A stretch of 64,000 nucleotides of DNA from Canna indica (Eukaryota > Streptophyta > Magnoliopsida > Zingiberales > Cannaceae), in contig CP136898.1 in the NCBI GenBank assembly GCA_034359265.1, forward strand, positions 36,045,501 through 36,109,500. Direction: 5' to 3'. A model generated the notes under the pieces. It did not search any database and was not told where the DNA came from. It was given only the letters and a program-made list of their open reading frames with translations. The position numbers and the translations under genes are program-made. This document shows positions 1-11,748 of this stretch, piece after piece. How positions within the stretch are numbered: the stretch's first letter is position 1; the number at the start of each line of letters is the position of its first letter.

Positions 1-2149
1 TTTTCCTCTTGTCCATTAACCCAACGGCCGCCTCTTCCTCTTGATGATGTTCTTGCTTTGTTTCTTGTAATTCAGCTGGATTAGGATTGATTTTGGTTTT
101 TTTTTCTACACGTTGTTTTGATCTCCGTGTGGTTTCATGAGAAGAGGAGGTGCGGCTACACACCCCCAATCGAGTTCTTGGCATGCGTCGCCCCTCCTTG
201 AAGCTTTATTTCTCCTTCAATTGCTACATGATTTTCTCCACTGTTGATTATCCCTTAAACTTGCATCAATTTAGGCTAGATTCTTATGCAAAGCATGCTG
301 TCCTCCTTAATTTAATTCCCTGCTTGTGCGACTTAGGGAAGGGGCTGCTGCCGCCCTTCTTCCTTGAGGATTTTCCTCATGAATTTTGGGCAGATTTCCT
401 TCTTGGTTTAATGTATCTTTTATTCTTCATCCGCATGATAATTTCTTGTAACAAATTTGCCTCTTCCTTTGATTTAAATTGCCGCTCAAGCATGGTGAGC
501 TGGGGCTGCCGCCGGCCTCTTAGGCATGTCCTTAAACTCTTGATAAGTTGATCTAGGGTGAGCTAAGATTTGTGAGGAGACTAAGGGATTGGGTTGCTCA
601 TTGGTAGGGTTAGGGACATGTTCCTCTAGGTGCACATAATCTACCTTAGGCATACAAATCTAGGACATGTTTCTCTAGGTGCAAAGAATCTACTTTAGGC
701 ATACACCTACTATTCATGTAGAGATTTGTTTTCCTTAAATTCTGCACATGCTGGCCTATTAGAAATCTTTTTAATTTAGGTGCAAACAAGCTATCCTGTT
801 AGGGAACACACTTTTAGACGTTCCTTACTACCTTACAGGGTGTGCAAGACGTAGGGACGTGAAATAGAAAACTTATGAACCTAGATACAGCTAGACCCTG
901 TTTCCCTAATTTGACATCCTAGGTACACTAAACTATAGGGGAGGAAAACTTAGTAGGGGCCGACCTTGTGAAGAGAGGTTGGGGTGACGAGCGGGTGATT
1001 TCATGAAGTGTCCATGATATTTATTTTTAGTATTTTATTGCTGTTCATTTCATTGCTATATGATACATTTAATTGCTTTATAATTGAGTGGACCATGATG
1101 TCATGTATTGTGGTACGGGCCAATGTACGACTATGGGGGCGGTATTTGTGTATTATGTGGACTTTAGGGGCCTCTGGGGTCCTAGGATATGTACTTTGTC
1201 TTCTTCAAATGTTATGTTCACTGTTGGGATAATTACTACTTACTATATGGTTGATTGGATGTGCTTGTGGTTCTAGATCGGGAAGCTCGTCAATCGCCAC
1301 ACCGACGACCGACTCGGAGTGGCTGAGAGGGAGGTACTCTGGGATAGAGCAGTGACCAGTGCCCGACTCATAGGACCGACAAGTCCCTGGCTTTTAGGAC
1401 TAACGGGTCCTTGGATATTGGACTGATGGGTCCTTGAACCGGGAAGCTTGTCAGCCCGCCACACTGACGACCGACCCGGGTGGCTTGCTCGATTGGTTGA
1501 TTGTGCCAACAATGTTTATTTCTTATTCTTGGTTATTGATAATGTACATTATATACTTCTATACTTGGTTGCAGGGCTAAAATATATTTTGGTATTTAAA
1601 TCGCATGTGTAATAATGGGTGCATTCTTAATTGCGGCTTATGAATAGTTATCTACTAAATTTTTGCATTTGTTGTTTGGTGTTAATATACATGGTGGATT
1701 GAGAGCTAATTGCTCACTAAGTCCTAGCGGACTTATGATTTATATTGTTGATATTTTCAGCTCCTGAGCATGATCAGAGAGGTACTGGACTGTAGTAGAG
1801 CAGCTGGTGGCAGTAGGAACAACGCGTCTCATGACAAGTCCTGGTCGTGGGGGTGTTATCCTAGTTTGGAGTCCTTTTATATTTTCTTCAGTCATGTTGG
1901 TTTGGATTTTGTAGTTTCCGCATTTTGATATTGAATTAATATTCATGTTAACTATTCCTAAAAAGGGACTTTGAAATACTTAATATTATTAAATAATTGG
2001 GTTGATTTTTATACTTCACTCTGTTAAAATTTTTGCATTACATTAATGTCATGAGCTATTCAAGATATATTTCTTTAGTTGTTGGTTAGGTTAGGTTTCA
2101 GGGTACGTGTAGTACCCTGGCTGGTCATGCTTGGGTTTGGGGTGTGACA
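1..2149 (+). repeat. 5' LTR of Tekay-like copy A (partial at window edge)
   Basis: Ends in GGGTGTGACA immediately before a primer-binding site. Its first bases match the 3' LTR at 21091 onward. Near the end it has a perfect 8-bp hairpin (CAGGGTAC at 2099-2106 with GTACCCTG at 2112-2119). An acceptor-like TTTTCAG lies at about 1756. Open frames within it, such as 150-551, have no recognisable domain and are probably chance. Confidence 0.85.
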
Positions 2150-2152
2150 ATA

Positions 2153-2166
2153 TGGTATCATAGCAG
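2153..2166 (+). other. Primer-binding site, initiator tRNA-Met type
   Basis: TGGTATCATAGCAG follows the LTR end by 3 bp and matches the plant initiator tRNA-Met complement TGGTATCAGAGC with one change. It sets the LTR/internal boundary. Confidence 0.8.
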
Positions 2167-2346
2167 GTACGATAATAGGACTTTAGGTATCGTATGGGGG
2201 CATTGCTAGCGTGTCTACATATGGTATGTACTAGTCACGAGATCGACGGCTGAACTTGCGCACTAGTGGTGGTACATATTTATGTTTAATTGTTTGGTTA
2301 ATTATATATTAAAATTATGTGGAAACTATTTTATTTACTGATAGAT

Positions 2347-3520
2347 ATGGAGGCGCATGATGATACTGTGTTGAGCGATAGCAAGAGTAATTCCGCTGGT
2401 AGGCGAGGCCGTGGACGAGGACAAGCTCAATCGGGGCACCGATTAGTCGACCCAAAAGGAGGCCGTGCAGGACCCTAGAGTCGAATTGTTTCTAGCTTTG
2501 TAGAGAGCAGGACGAGTTCCGCAAAGAGCTGGAGCAGTTCCATAGGGAACGGGAGGTGAGGCAGCCGCAGGCCCCACCTGTACCACCAGTAGGACCCCAA
2601 TGCTAGACCCAGCGGAGCCAGTTCAGTCGGGGAGCAGTGAGGACAATCGTTGGGAGCCAATGGCAGGCAGTACTCTGTATATGAATTTCGTGAAGCTGAG
2701 GCCACCGGTGTACACAGGTACGAACCCACAGGTGGAGGTGACAGCATTCCTGAATAACTGTAGGGAGTTGTGCGAGGTGATGGACTATTCTTCTGAGGCT
2801 ATGGCGCACATGGTCGGGCTGCAGCTGATGGGTTCGGCAAAAGAATGGCACCAGATATGGAGGGCCCATAGAGGGACTCATGCATCGTCCCCTACCGGGG
2901 AGGAATTTCGAAACACCATCGTGGAGAAGTACATTCCCAGGAACGTTCGTGAGAGGCAAGCGAGGGAGTTTGAGCAGCTTCGCTAGACCGGCAGCATGAT
3001 GGTGATGAAGTACGAGGTGGAGTTCACACGGTTGTCCCGTTATCACCCAACCTTAGTGGTGACGGAGGTGGACCGGGTGAGGCGATTCGTGGAGGGTCTG
3101 AGAGTTCAGATAGGCAGATTGATCCATTACACTGAGGACACCACTTTTGTATAAGTGGTGGACAAGGCGATGCAGAAAGAAGCCATGGTACCTACAGATC
3201 GACATGACGGACCAGCAAAGAAGAGGTTCAGACCTCTTGGAGCAGGGGACTGGCAGTTTCATTCGGAGGCTAGCGGCTCTAGGGCAGCTTGTCCGCAGGG
3301 CCAGGGGCAGGGCAATTTCAGAGGTCGAGCAAGCTCAGGGCAGATGACTACTCAGAGCGCTACAGTGTCTGGGGGACAGAGAGACGAGTCCTAGATTCCA
3401 CAGTGTGGGCAATGTGGGAAGAGGCACCTGGGGACCTGCTTTGGTCGTACCGATGCTTGTTTTGGGTGCGGTTAGTTAGGCCACATCAGGAGGAACTGCC
3501 CAGTTGGGGGCAGTCGAGTA
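2347..3520 (+). pseudogene. gag: gag of Tekay-like copy A (frameshifted)
   Basis: The start ATG at 2347 opens an N-terminus with an Arg/Gly-rich stretch (RRGRGRGQAQ) like that of Tekay copy C at 53057. The frame breaks near 2476. The retrotransposon gag core is readable at 2600-2986 (YTGTNPQVEVTAFL, then EKYIPRNVRERQAREFEQL) and continues past a stop at 2984 through EFTRLSRYHPTLVV. Two zinc-knuckle-like motifs follow at about 3395-3510: CGQCGKRHLGTC and a CX2CX4HX4C knuckle containing one in-frame stop (GHIRRNC visible). Gag would form the nucleocapsid and bind the element RNA. Several stops and at least one frameshift make this copy non-functional. Confidence 0.85.
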
Positions 3521-3686
3521 GCGACTTAGTCCAGAGGGAAAGCTCCTATGTCTACAGCCTCGGTGGCGCAACGGACTTAGACCCAAGCGACAGGGCAGCA
3601 GTGCACGATGGGCCTAGGGAGGCCACTTGCTCGAGTTTTTGCGTTGACTCCTGAGGGTGCAGAGGCGTTCAATGCAGTAGTGACAT

Positions 3687-3935
3687 CACTACTAGAAATT
3701 GGTTCTTCAGCAACGGCCGCTCAAGCCATTGCTATTTGCAACGACGTTCTTACGGCCGCTCAAGCCATTACAGATATACTATATCTGCAACGGCGTTCTA
3801 ACGGTCAAGTGAGCCGTTGCTAATGATTAAATTATCAGCAACGGCATTCTAACGGACACATGAGCCATTGTTGATGATTAACTTATCAGCAACGGCTTTC
3901 TAACGGCTAAGTGAGCCGTTGCTAATAAGTTTATA
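3687..3935 (+). repeat. CACTA-1 left terminal inverted repeat and subterminal repeats
   Basis: The TIR CACTACTAGAAA is followed by about ten short direct and inverted copies of CAGCAACGGC / GCCGTTGCT, spaced about 20-40 bp. In En/Spm elements such subterminal repeats bind the TnpA-type protein. Confidence 0.85.
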
Positions 3936-4500
3936 TAGGGCATGCGATCGTGCCCACCCCTTCTTCCTCTTCCTCTGCCCGCTGCCACTGCTCTCTTCCG
4001 ACGTCGCAGCCGAGCTGTCGCTGCCGACGCCGCCGCCCCATCCTCGACCTTCGATTCCGATCTCCGCCTCCCGTTCGATTCGAGGTATTTCTCATCGCCT
4101 CCCGTTCGACCTCCGCCCCCTTGTTAGAGCCAGCCGAAACCCTTAAAATAGGGTTCCGGCTGGCGATCGACGGCCATCGGCCACCGGTCGGTGGTTTATG
4201 CAGTGTCCGGACACTGGACGCCGGCGCCGGAAATGCTTATATAATATTATTTATATATATTTTTAATTTTTAATTAATTGTTTGGATTTATTATTTAATT
4301 AATTATTTAATTTGTTAGATTAATTTTTAGGGTTTAGATTAATTGTTATGATTTTTAGATTAATTGTTAGAGTTTAGAGTAATTTTTAGATTAATTTAGT
4401 TAGATTAATATTATGTTTTAGATTAATAATTATAGGTTAATTATTTAAATTAGTTAAAATGTTATAGATTAATATTAATTAATTAGTTAAAATGTTAATT
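3936..4500 (+). other. CACTA-1 5' leader region, no gene
   Basis: A CpG-rich, pyrimidine-rich stretch (about 3940-4240) resembles a plant promoter or 5' leader, then an AT-rich stretch runs to 4500. The open frames here (3919-4146, 3942-4127, 3950-4273) overlap one another in different frames and show no known domain. Probably the tnp2 promoter or leader. Confidence 0.4.
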
Positions 4501-4502
4501 AG

Positions 4503-4660
4503 TCCGGAGTAGTCCTTAGTGGACTCGCGCTAGAATCGTCCACTTCGGACTTGCGTCGGAATCGTCCACTTCGGACTCGCGCCGAAATCGTTAAATTCGG
4601 ACTCACGCCGGAATCGTTTAATTTGGAGTCATGTCTGAATTGTCCACAATGGACTCGAAC
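4503..4660 (+). repeat. About 33-bp tandem repeat in the CACTA-1 leader
   Basis: Four to five diverged units of the form GGACTCGCGCCGGAATCGTC plus CACTTC follow one another. The last units drift (TTAAATTCGG, TTTAATTTGG). Confidence 0.7.
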
Positions 4661-4854
4661 TAACTCGAAACATTTAGAAAATAATCATCCATCCAACGAG
4701 TTGATATGTTTCAAGTACGCATCGACGAGTCGGATATGATTTAGCAAATACTTAGATCCGTTCGGGGGTTGTATGTTCGTGTAAAAGAAGTAGATGATCT
4801 TTTATACGACGTACAATCCTTGAATTGTCCCTGATTGGACAATTTGGGAATATA

Positions 4855-5038
4855 GTTATTTGTATTGCACTTAAGTTTTTCTTTTAACCGTTAACATATT
4901 CTAAATTTTGACAGCATCTCTCTTGTTCTCCGATACGCACCCAGATGATATGCGTATTCGAAGAACTATAGGGAGATGCTGCCGAAATTTAGAATGAAAT
5001 TAGTGGTTAAAATAAGTACTTAGTGCAATATGAATAAC
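4855..5038 (+). repeat. Long imperfect hairpin in the CACTA-1 leader
   Basis: The left arm (about 4855-4939) and right arm (4951-5038) are inverted copies of about 85-90 bp with a loop of about 11 bp. Paired landmarks are TATTGCACTTAAG with CTTAGTGCAATA, ATTCTAAATTT with AAATTTAGAAT, GCAGCATCTC with GAGATGCTGC, and ATACGCA with TGCGTAT. It ends about 55 bp before the tnp2-like start. Confidence 0.85.
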
Positions 5039-5091
5039 ATAAATCCTGAATGGAATAAGACAATCTCACCTAAAGGCATTAACCAAAGAAA

Positions 5092-7123
5092 TTGTCATTA
5101 ATTGACAGAATCATGTCGGCTGATCGAAGTTGGATGTACCGACGTCAATCTAATCCCTATAGAACTATGATACTTGATAGTCTTAGGGGTCAATTCCACC
5201 TGAATGATAATGTTGATCGGCCAGTTACTCAAACACCAGTCGCACCAGATACTACAGCGGTTGATATCACAGAAGTACAAACTGCAGTAGAGATTGAATT
5301 GTCGAATAAAGAAGTTGCAAAATTTTACGAGATGTTGAAAGTTGTCGATGAACCTTTGTATGAGAATTGTCCTAAATACACTAGGTTTTCAGTAATGAAC
5401 AGCTCCTAAACATCAAGGCCGATTGTAATATCAGCGGGGTTGCGTATGATCGAATTGCAGGATTGATTAATGGAATGCTGCTTACTGATAACAAGTTTGA
5501 AACAACTTTTTATAAAACTAAAAAGCTGATGAGAAAATTGGGGCTTGGGTACGAAAAAATACACACGTGCTAAAATAACAACATTTTATATTATAAAGAA
5601 AATGTTCAGTTGGATAAGAACTCAGATTACCCGATGGATATGCCTCAAACTTATCTCGATGTGTGAACGTCGATGATTGCAAAATATTAGGGATGAAGTG
5701 CCATGATTGTCATGTATTCATGTAGAGATTGCTTCCGATCGCATTCCGAGATCTTCTACCTGATAATATTTGGGGTCCGTTGACTGAATTAAGTGTGTTT
5801 TTTAGAAACACTTGTGCAAATGTCCTTCGAGTCGAAGATATGTCAACACTTGAAAGTAATATTGTTGAAATTATATGCAAGCTGGAGCAATTTTTCCCTC
5901 CTGCCTTTTTTGACTCGATTGAGCATCTACCGATACACTTGGCATACGAGGCACGAGTTGGTGGCCCCGTTCAATACCGGTGGATGTACTTATTTGAAAG
6001 ATATATGAATCGTCTGAAGAAAAAAGTAAAGAACACCACAGCTGTTGAAGGATCAATATCTGAATCGTATATCATCCAAGAAATTTTAACATTCTGCTCA
6101 TTTTACTTTGAATCGACAGTACAGACAAGATTTGATCATCTTCCACGTAACGACGACGAGGGAGTTCGACATTCAGATGGACGTTTAAATATATTTTGTC
6201 ACTCTGCTCATTTTGCTTTTGGTTCTCGTCCATCTCGACACTTAAGCGAGGAAGAGTATCATTTGGCACACTTGTATGTATTACTCAATTGTCTAGAGAT
6301 TGAACAATTCATTGAAATATTTGACATTGAGATGGTGCAAAAATAATCTATTCACGACGATCAAGAAATAGAGAGATTACGGAATCATGATTTCCCTACA
6401 TGGATTCAAGCTCACAGCAAAGATCACCGAGTTGAAATAGATGAAAGAATATTTGAGTTTGTTAGTGGACCGTTGCGACTAGTGTCCTGTTATAGCGGAT
6501 ATTTTATTAATGGATACAAATTTCACAAGGTGGAATATGCATTTACAAAGAAGACGATGAATGCCGGGGTCTGCGTGAAAGGGACAACCTATGTTGAATG
6601 TAATATGGATTTTTATGGACTGGTGGAAGAAGTGATAGAGTTGCACTACTTCGGCTTGAAATCAGTTATCCTATTTAGATGTCATTGGTTCGATACAACA
6701 GAAAGGGGCATGAAAGTTCACCCAAAATACAAACTTGTTGATGTTAATTACAAATCCAAATTGGCAGCAAATGAGCCTTTTATTTTGGCATCACAAGCCG
6801 AACAAGTATATTACGTGAAGTATCCGGCTCGAAATAAAGATAGAGTAGATTGGCGTGTAGTCTGTACGACTAAAGATAGAGGAAAAATTGATCCGATAGT
6901 AGGAGAAAATGAGCCGATACCTGATGTGATAGATGGTTTCTATCAAGAAGATGATCCTCCTACTGTAGATCGTATTATTCCAATACTTGAGGATGCAGAC
7001 ACAGCGTCAATTCAATTAGAAGTTGAATATGCTGATGATGACGATCATGAAATTGATGAAGAAGATGAAGAAGACGAAGAAGATGAAGAATACGAAGACT
7101 ATTACTCAGATGATGAGGAGTAA
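5092..7123 (+). pseudogene. tnp2-like transposase of CACTA-1, catalytic core deleted
   Basis: Three blocks match plant CACTA transposases. At 5113-5409 is the start MSADRSWMYRR, then NPYRTMILDSL and AAKFY-like text (EVAKFYEMLKVVDEPLYENC). Compared with CACTA-2, the cysteine motif CPCAQCRN that should follow WMYRR is missing. A frameshift at about 5390 leads to INGMLLTDN and LGLGYEKIH. At 5729-6346 is the DUF4218 region (LLPIAFRDLLPDNIW, IHLAYEARVGGPVQYRWM). At 6473-7123 is the DUF4216 region (VDWRVVCTT), ending in an acidic tail rich in Asp and Glu. Between about 5640 and 5690 the PF02992 catalytic region, several hundred residues in CACTA-2, is gone. The protein would have cut and joined CACTA ends; this copy cannot. 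Confidence 0.88.
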
Positions 7124-7196
7124 TTATAAAGTATATCTTATATTAAATATATCTCTAATATATATATAATAATCTAATTATATACCTATTTGACAG

Positions 7197-8660
7197 ATAT
7201 GTTTGGTCGTGGTTATTGTCGTAGGAGAGCTTCGGAGTCTCCGATTGGTGAGACTCCAGCACTTACTCATGCTGCTGATCCTCCTACTGTTGATCCTCCT
7301 ACTACTGATCCTCCTGCCGATAATACTGCTGAGGCTAGTACATCCAAATGCAGACGACCACGTGGGCCGAACAGGTGGCATCCTCCACCAGCCACAGAGT
7401 CACGTAGATTCATTAGCGTGATTTGGGAGAGGTAATATATAATGAATTATGAATCATTACAAATTCCATTATATCATAATATAATATTAAATTTTATTTT
7501 TGTTGTGCAGGTTCGAGCAAGAAGAAGTGCCAAGGAGTATTTCTTCTACTATTCGATGATACATGCACGGGGCATGGCCCACGTGGTCTCACCTGCCCAG
7601 TGAGCACGTCGTCATGCTATGGCGCGAGTTTGAGGCACGTATTAATTTTTTTTTAATACATGTATGATGATTAATATTGGTACTGATATTATTATTTTGT
7701 AGGCTCGCTTTACATGGGCCGAGGACCAGAGGCCCTTCATTTACGCTGTATGAGAGGCTATTTCTCGTGCGAGGTACAACGAGCAGCTGGGGCAGGCCCG
7801 GTCTCAAGCGATGGCCCAAGCTAGGACCACTAACATCGCGGAGACTCGGGGATACGACCCCGATTGGATTACTCCCAATATATGGGACCAGCTCGTGGCA
7901 TTATGGTCGACAGATCGATGGCAGGAGGTTTCTAGGACTGCGGCTAGAAACCGCATGTCTGGGGGAGGAGCATGTCACACTGACGGCTCTGTTGCATTTG
8001 CTGTGCACGCGAACTTTATGGTAAGTATACCTTAATTTTAATTTTATATTTTATTTGTTACTCTGTGTACTGATTAATGTATTTTTTTTGTAAATGTAGA
8101 CGACGGGACTGTCAAACGACCCTCCCCGATGGCGGTGTTTGAGCGGACACACCGTCGAGTGCATGGGACGGGGGAGTACGTCGACAACCGCGCTGCATTT
8201 ATTATGGTAAGTATATTTGTTTAAATTATTTATTATATATTTATAATTTAAGTTTTATGAAAAATATTAAACAAAAAATTAAACTCGAGTAGGAGACCTA
8301 CAGTCAGACGGTGATACAGCGCGGAGGCACCACCAAGGACTTTGACGCAGCAGCGTGGGTCGATGCTGCAGGTGGCTGGGACCACGACCGTGTGTATGGT
8401 TTTGCAGATAGTGGTCATGCGTGAGCCGTGCTAGGGCCACTTAGGGCACCGACCCCTCAGCATGCTGGTGAACGATCGTCGACCTCCAGGTCCAGAGATG
8501 ATCAAAGTAGCAGGATAAGGACACTGGAGGAGACGGTCGCGTGTCAGACTGAGTTGATGGAGCATCAGAGTCAGATGATGGTAGATATGCAAGTTATGCT
8601 ACGCAACTTGTCAAGTCATGCTACGCAACTTGTCAAGTCATCACGGAGCAGCATCATCTG
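7197..8660 (+). pseudogene. tnpA-like gene of CACTA-1 (En/Spm second gene)
   Basis: Short exons are separated by AT-rich introns with GT and AG borders. An N-terminal exon at about 7200-7432 begins MFGRGYCRRRASES and has a Pro/Asp/Thr repeat (DPPTVDPPTTDPP). Exons follow at about 7512-7635, 7703-8021 and 8098-8205. A last exon from about 8292 carries the RVYGFA motif typical of plant En/Spm-type proteins, then a C-terminal Gln/Met-rich stretch (MEHQSQMMVDMQVML) that looks like a coiled coil and ends at 8659. A stop lies after GHA at about 8422, so it is probably broken. Family knowledge: TnpA-type proteins bind subterminal repeats. Exon borders were placed by eye. Confidence 0.65.
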
Positions 8661-9039
8661 ATCTATTGTCCTCGAGTCAGTCCACGCCGGTGTACACCCA
8701 GGCACTCCAGACTCTGCCATATGATCCAGACCATCCTCCATCGTCATTGTGAGATTTATTATTTTTTTATTATATTGACTTTGTTACTTCGATACTATAT
8801 ATATTTTAGTTTTGTTTTGTTTGGATATTGATACTTCAATTTTGCATTTGAATAGTTTTTATACGATTGTGGATAATTATAAATATAAGTATAATTGTTT
8901 TGATATATATCTGAGTGTATTTGTGATGTGTGAATGAATGTGTGTATGGGTGTATGAGTGTGTGAGTTATGTATCAGATTGTATCAATGTATTAATGGAA
9001 ATTTTAAATTTTAAATTTTTTTCTATTCTAGGTTTTAGT
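8661..9039 (+). other. CACTA-1 region between tnpA and the right subterminal repeats, no gene
   Basis: AT-rich, with GTGTGTGAATG-like simple stretches around 8920-8970. It probably includes the tnpA 3' untranslated region. No ORF or RNA gene is seen. Confidence 0.5.
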
Positions 9040-9366
9040 TATCAGCAACGGCTTTCCCACGATTGTCTGGGGGAAAGTCGTTACTAAAAGTGTATCGTTA
9101 GCCGTTGCTGTATAACATCAGCAACGGCTTAGTAATAGTCTTTTACAAACGGCCTTGCCCCGGCCTCACGGGCCGTTGCTAATAAGGTTATCAGCAATGG
9201 CCCGGTGTCCGTGGCAAAGCCGTTGCCGATAGTGTTATTAGCAACGACCCGATCGGCCGTTGCATCGCCGTTGCTAAATTATCAACAACGCGCTTTTCTG
9301 CCATGGCTACTTTGCAACGGGCCGAGCCGTTGCAAGCCGTTGCTGATGCCCATTTTTCCAGTAGTG
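9040..9366 (+). repeat. CACTA-1 right subterminal repeats and TIR
   Basis: Direct and inverted copies of CAGCAACGGC / GCCGTTGCT mirror the left end and close with TTTCCAGTAGTG. An ORF that starts here (9303) and runs into the gypsy protease is accidental read-through of the insertion boundary. Confidence 0.85.
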
Positions 9367-10214
9367 CATGTATCATTACAGTTAATTCATTGCTTGCATA
9401 TGCATTATTTGATCTCGGTGCTACGCACTCTTTTCTATCTATGTTGTTGGCTTCAAGGTTAGGGAAGGACAAAAGTTGGCTCGTCGAACCTATAGCAGTG
9501 TCTACACCTGCAGGTGGTACTGTAATTGCTAAAACGATCTTAAGGGATTGTGAGATCTCCATTGGTGGGCATGATATGAAAGCGGAGCTAATGCTCCTAC
9601 CAACCCTTGAGTTGGATATGATTTTGGGCATGGATTGGGTGTCGGCCCATTTTGCATCACTTAATTGCAAGACAAAGATGGTCACTTTTTGCAAGCCAGG
9701 AATACCACCCTTTACTTTTCAGGGCGATGGGAGGGGAGATTCCATCAAGGTGATTTTTCCCCTTCGAGTCCGCAAGATGATTATGGGTGGTTGTCAGTCA
9801 TTCTTGTCTTTTGTGTCTATTGATACCATTGGCAGGGACTCGGCTGGCAGCATAGAGTGGACTCTGGTGGTCATCGATTTTCCTGATGTGTTTTTTCTGA
9901 GGAGTTACTGGGACTACCACCGGTACGGGAGACTGAATTTTGCTTTGAGCTATAGCCGGGGGTGAAACCGATCTCAATTCCCCCATACTGGATGGCACCT
10001 GCGGAGTTGAGAGAACTTAAGGCCTAGCTGCAGGAGTTGTTGGACTTGGGGTTCATTCACCCAAGTGTGTCACCTTGGGCAGCGCCGATGTTGTTCGTGA
10101 AAAAGAAAGATGAATCCATGCAGATGTGCATATATTATCAGCAACTTAATTAGGTAACCATCAAAAATCATTATTTGCTTCCCAGGATTGATGATTTGTT
10201 TGATTAGTTGCAAG
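9367..10214 (+). pseudogene. pol: Tekay-like copy A protease and first part of reverse transcriptase
   Basis: The protease is readable as ALFDLGATHSFLS, where the usual Asp-Ser/Thr-Gly active site is Asp-Leu-Gly, followed later by MILGMDWVSAHFA (the ILGMDW motif usual in Ty3/gypsy protease). After a frameshift around 9950 the RT begins with [32 protein letters not shown] and LPRIDDLFD. Stops occur at about 10024, 10153 and 10206. The RT is cut after the codons for LQ by the gag-only element at 10215 and resumes at 18003 with AQWFSKIDL. Confidence 0.88.
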
Positions 10215-11730
10215 TGTTGACGAAATGGCGACACTAGAGGGGGGGTGAATAGTATGTTTACTAATTCGATTAGCCTAAATTCATTTTTAATCGTTTACGT
10301 AGATTGGTTTAGGCAATTGGCAATTCGATGATTTTATATGCGGAAGAAATAAATGATTTAGCAATTAAAGAAAATAAGAAATCAATGCACACACAAGATT
10401 TATAGTGGTTCGGTCCTAATGCCTATTCCACTACCTAAGCACCCCGCTTAGGATTTCCAAACTAGTTTTACTAGATTAATTTACGTTTCCCTTACACACG
10501 AGGAATTTTCACCAAAGAGACGCACTCTCGACCTAAGGCATCTCCACACCCGGAAGTCACCACCTTCTTATCGAGAGTCCTCTTCCACCTCAACCCTAAG
10601 GGACAACTAAACTAATCAAAGTAAACACTATGTTTACACAAGTGACTTTACTCCTTTTCAGTAAGGATACCACTTCCACACAACAGACCTAACACAAGGT
10701 CTTCACGCACACAAATTTAAAATTAGTTCAAATAACAGATAAAATTACAATTGAAAAGAGCTTAAAATGAAACCAAGATTTTGTGCTCTTTTCCAAGCCT
10801 TGGAGCCTTCAACTCTTTAGGAGGTAGAACTCGAATTAATTCTCGAGTTGAGGCAGCAGAGCTTGTACGCTTGAAGAAAATGTCGCAGAGAGAGAAGCAG
10901 CGCAAGCTTTTTGGAAGGCTTCAAATCTTCCTCTTAGAATGCTCAATGAAGGCTGTGGAAGTCAAGAAAAGTTGTTAAAAGAATCAAATGAGGGTATATT
11001 TATACCCTGCTGAAGAAACGACTGTTCAACGGATAGAAAACTATTCGTTACAGGCCGTCGGTCGAATGGTCGGTCGACCGACTGGTCGATCGATCCTTCG
11101 ACCACTGCAATTCTCCCTGTGGTCATTCGACCAACGAGTCGACCACCCAAACACAAATTTCGCGATCCGCCATCCGATCGACCCGTCGGTCGACCGTCGT
11201 GATCTCGCGTCTTCATCAAATGCAAGTTGGTCGACTGACTGGTCGATCGCTAGGCTTACTGCCTATTTCAGGCCTCTATCGGTTGACCGACTGGTCGACC
11301 AAAGTAGCCACTGCCTATTTTAGGTAGTGTTCGATCGACCGATTAGGCTACTGCCTGATACCTTACCCTATTCGGTCGATCGACCGATCGACCGAACTTA
11401 GGCTGAGTTTAGTTTTCAACCAATTTCTTTCGCACTTTGTCTCCGGGTTTCGGCTTTCAACGAGCATCATCTTGGAGAGCTTTCATGTGATATTTGGGCC
11501 CGTCCAATGTGACTTTGGTGCACTCGTCGATCTTCGAGAAACTTCCACGACGAATCCGAGCGCGACGATCAATGTCCTTCTGATTTCTGATATTTTCGAT
11601 CAAGGATATCGAATGCTAATTGATATGGAACCTAAAATATATTCTCAATGAAATCATTAGTCCCATATTTGTAATCATCAAAACCATCAAAATCGAGATT
11701 AAGGCTAAGGTTGAAAACCTAAAGCCAACA
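10215..11730 (-). repeat. 3' LTR of gag-only copy A
   Basis: About 1516 bp, bounded by TGTTGACGAAATGG and AAAGCCAACA on the plus strand. It is homologous to 16495-17997. The middle (about 11050-11400) is packed with GGTCGACC / CGATCG palindromes. Confidence 0.9.
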
Positions 11731-11748
11731 ATCTCCCCCTTTTTGATG
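11731..11748 (-). other. Polypurine tract of gag-only copy A
   Basis: On the minus strand it reads CATCAAAAAGGGGGAGAT directly before the LTR, as at 61420-61437 in copy C. It primes plus-strand DNA synthesis in LTR elements. Confidence 0.8.

Larger units (their letters stand above)
3687..9366 (+). mobile_element. CACTA-1 (En/Spm superfamily), internally deleted, inserted in the gypsy protease
   Basis: Starts CACTACTAGAAA at 3687 and ends TTTCCAGTAGTG at 9366, flanked by the 3-bp duplication CAT (3684-3686 and 9367-9369). Removing it and one CAT restores the gypsy protease region reading into the ALFDLGATHSF motif. It holds a tnp2-like gene missing its catalytic core, a tnpA-like gene with several short exons, and subterminal repeats at both ends built on the AACGGC motif. 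Length is 5.68 kb. It is non-autonomous, since most of the DDE domain is absent. Confidence 0.92.

Noticed and set aside
150..551. 133-codon open frame in the first LTR
   Set aside because: Lies wholly in LTR sequence, has no domain and no conserved counterpart. Chance ORF.
3936..4273. Host gene first exon in the CpG-rich piece of CACTA-1
   Set aside because: Three overlapping frames are open with no domain. Position between the terminal repeats and tnp2 fits a transposon leader.
9303..9965. 220-codon ORF as a new gene
   Set aside because: It begins in the CACTA-1 terminal repeats and continues in the gypsy protease. It is an accidental fusion across the insertion border.
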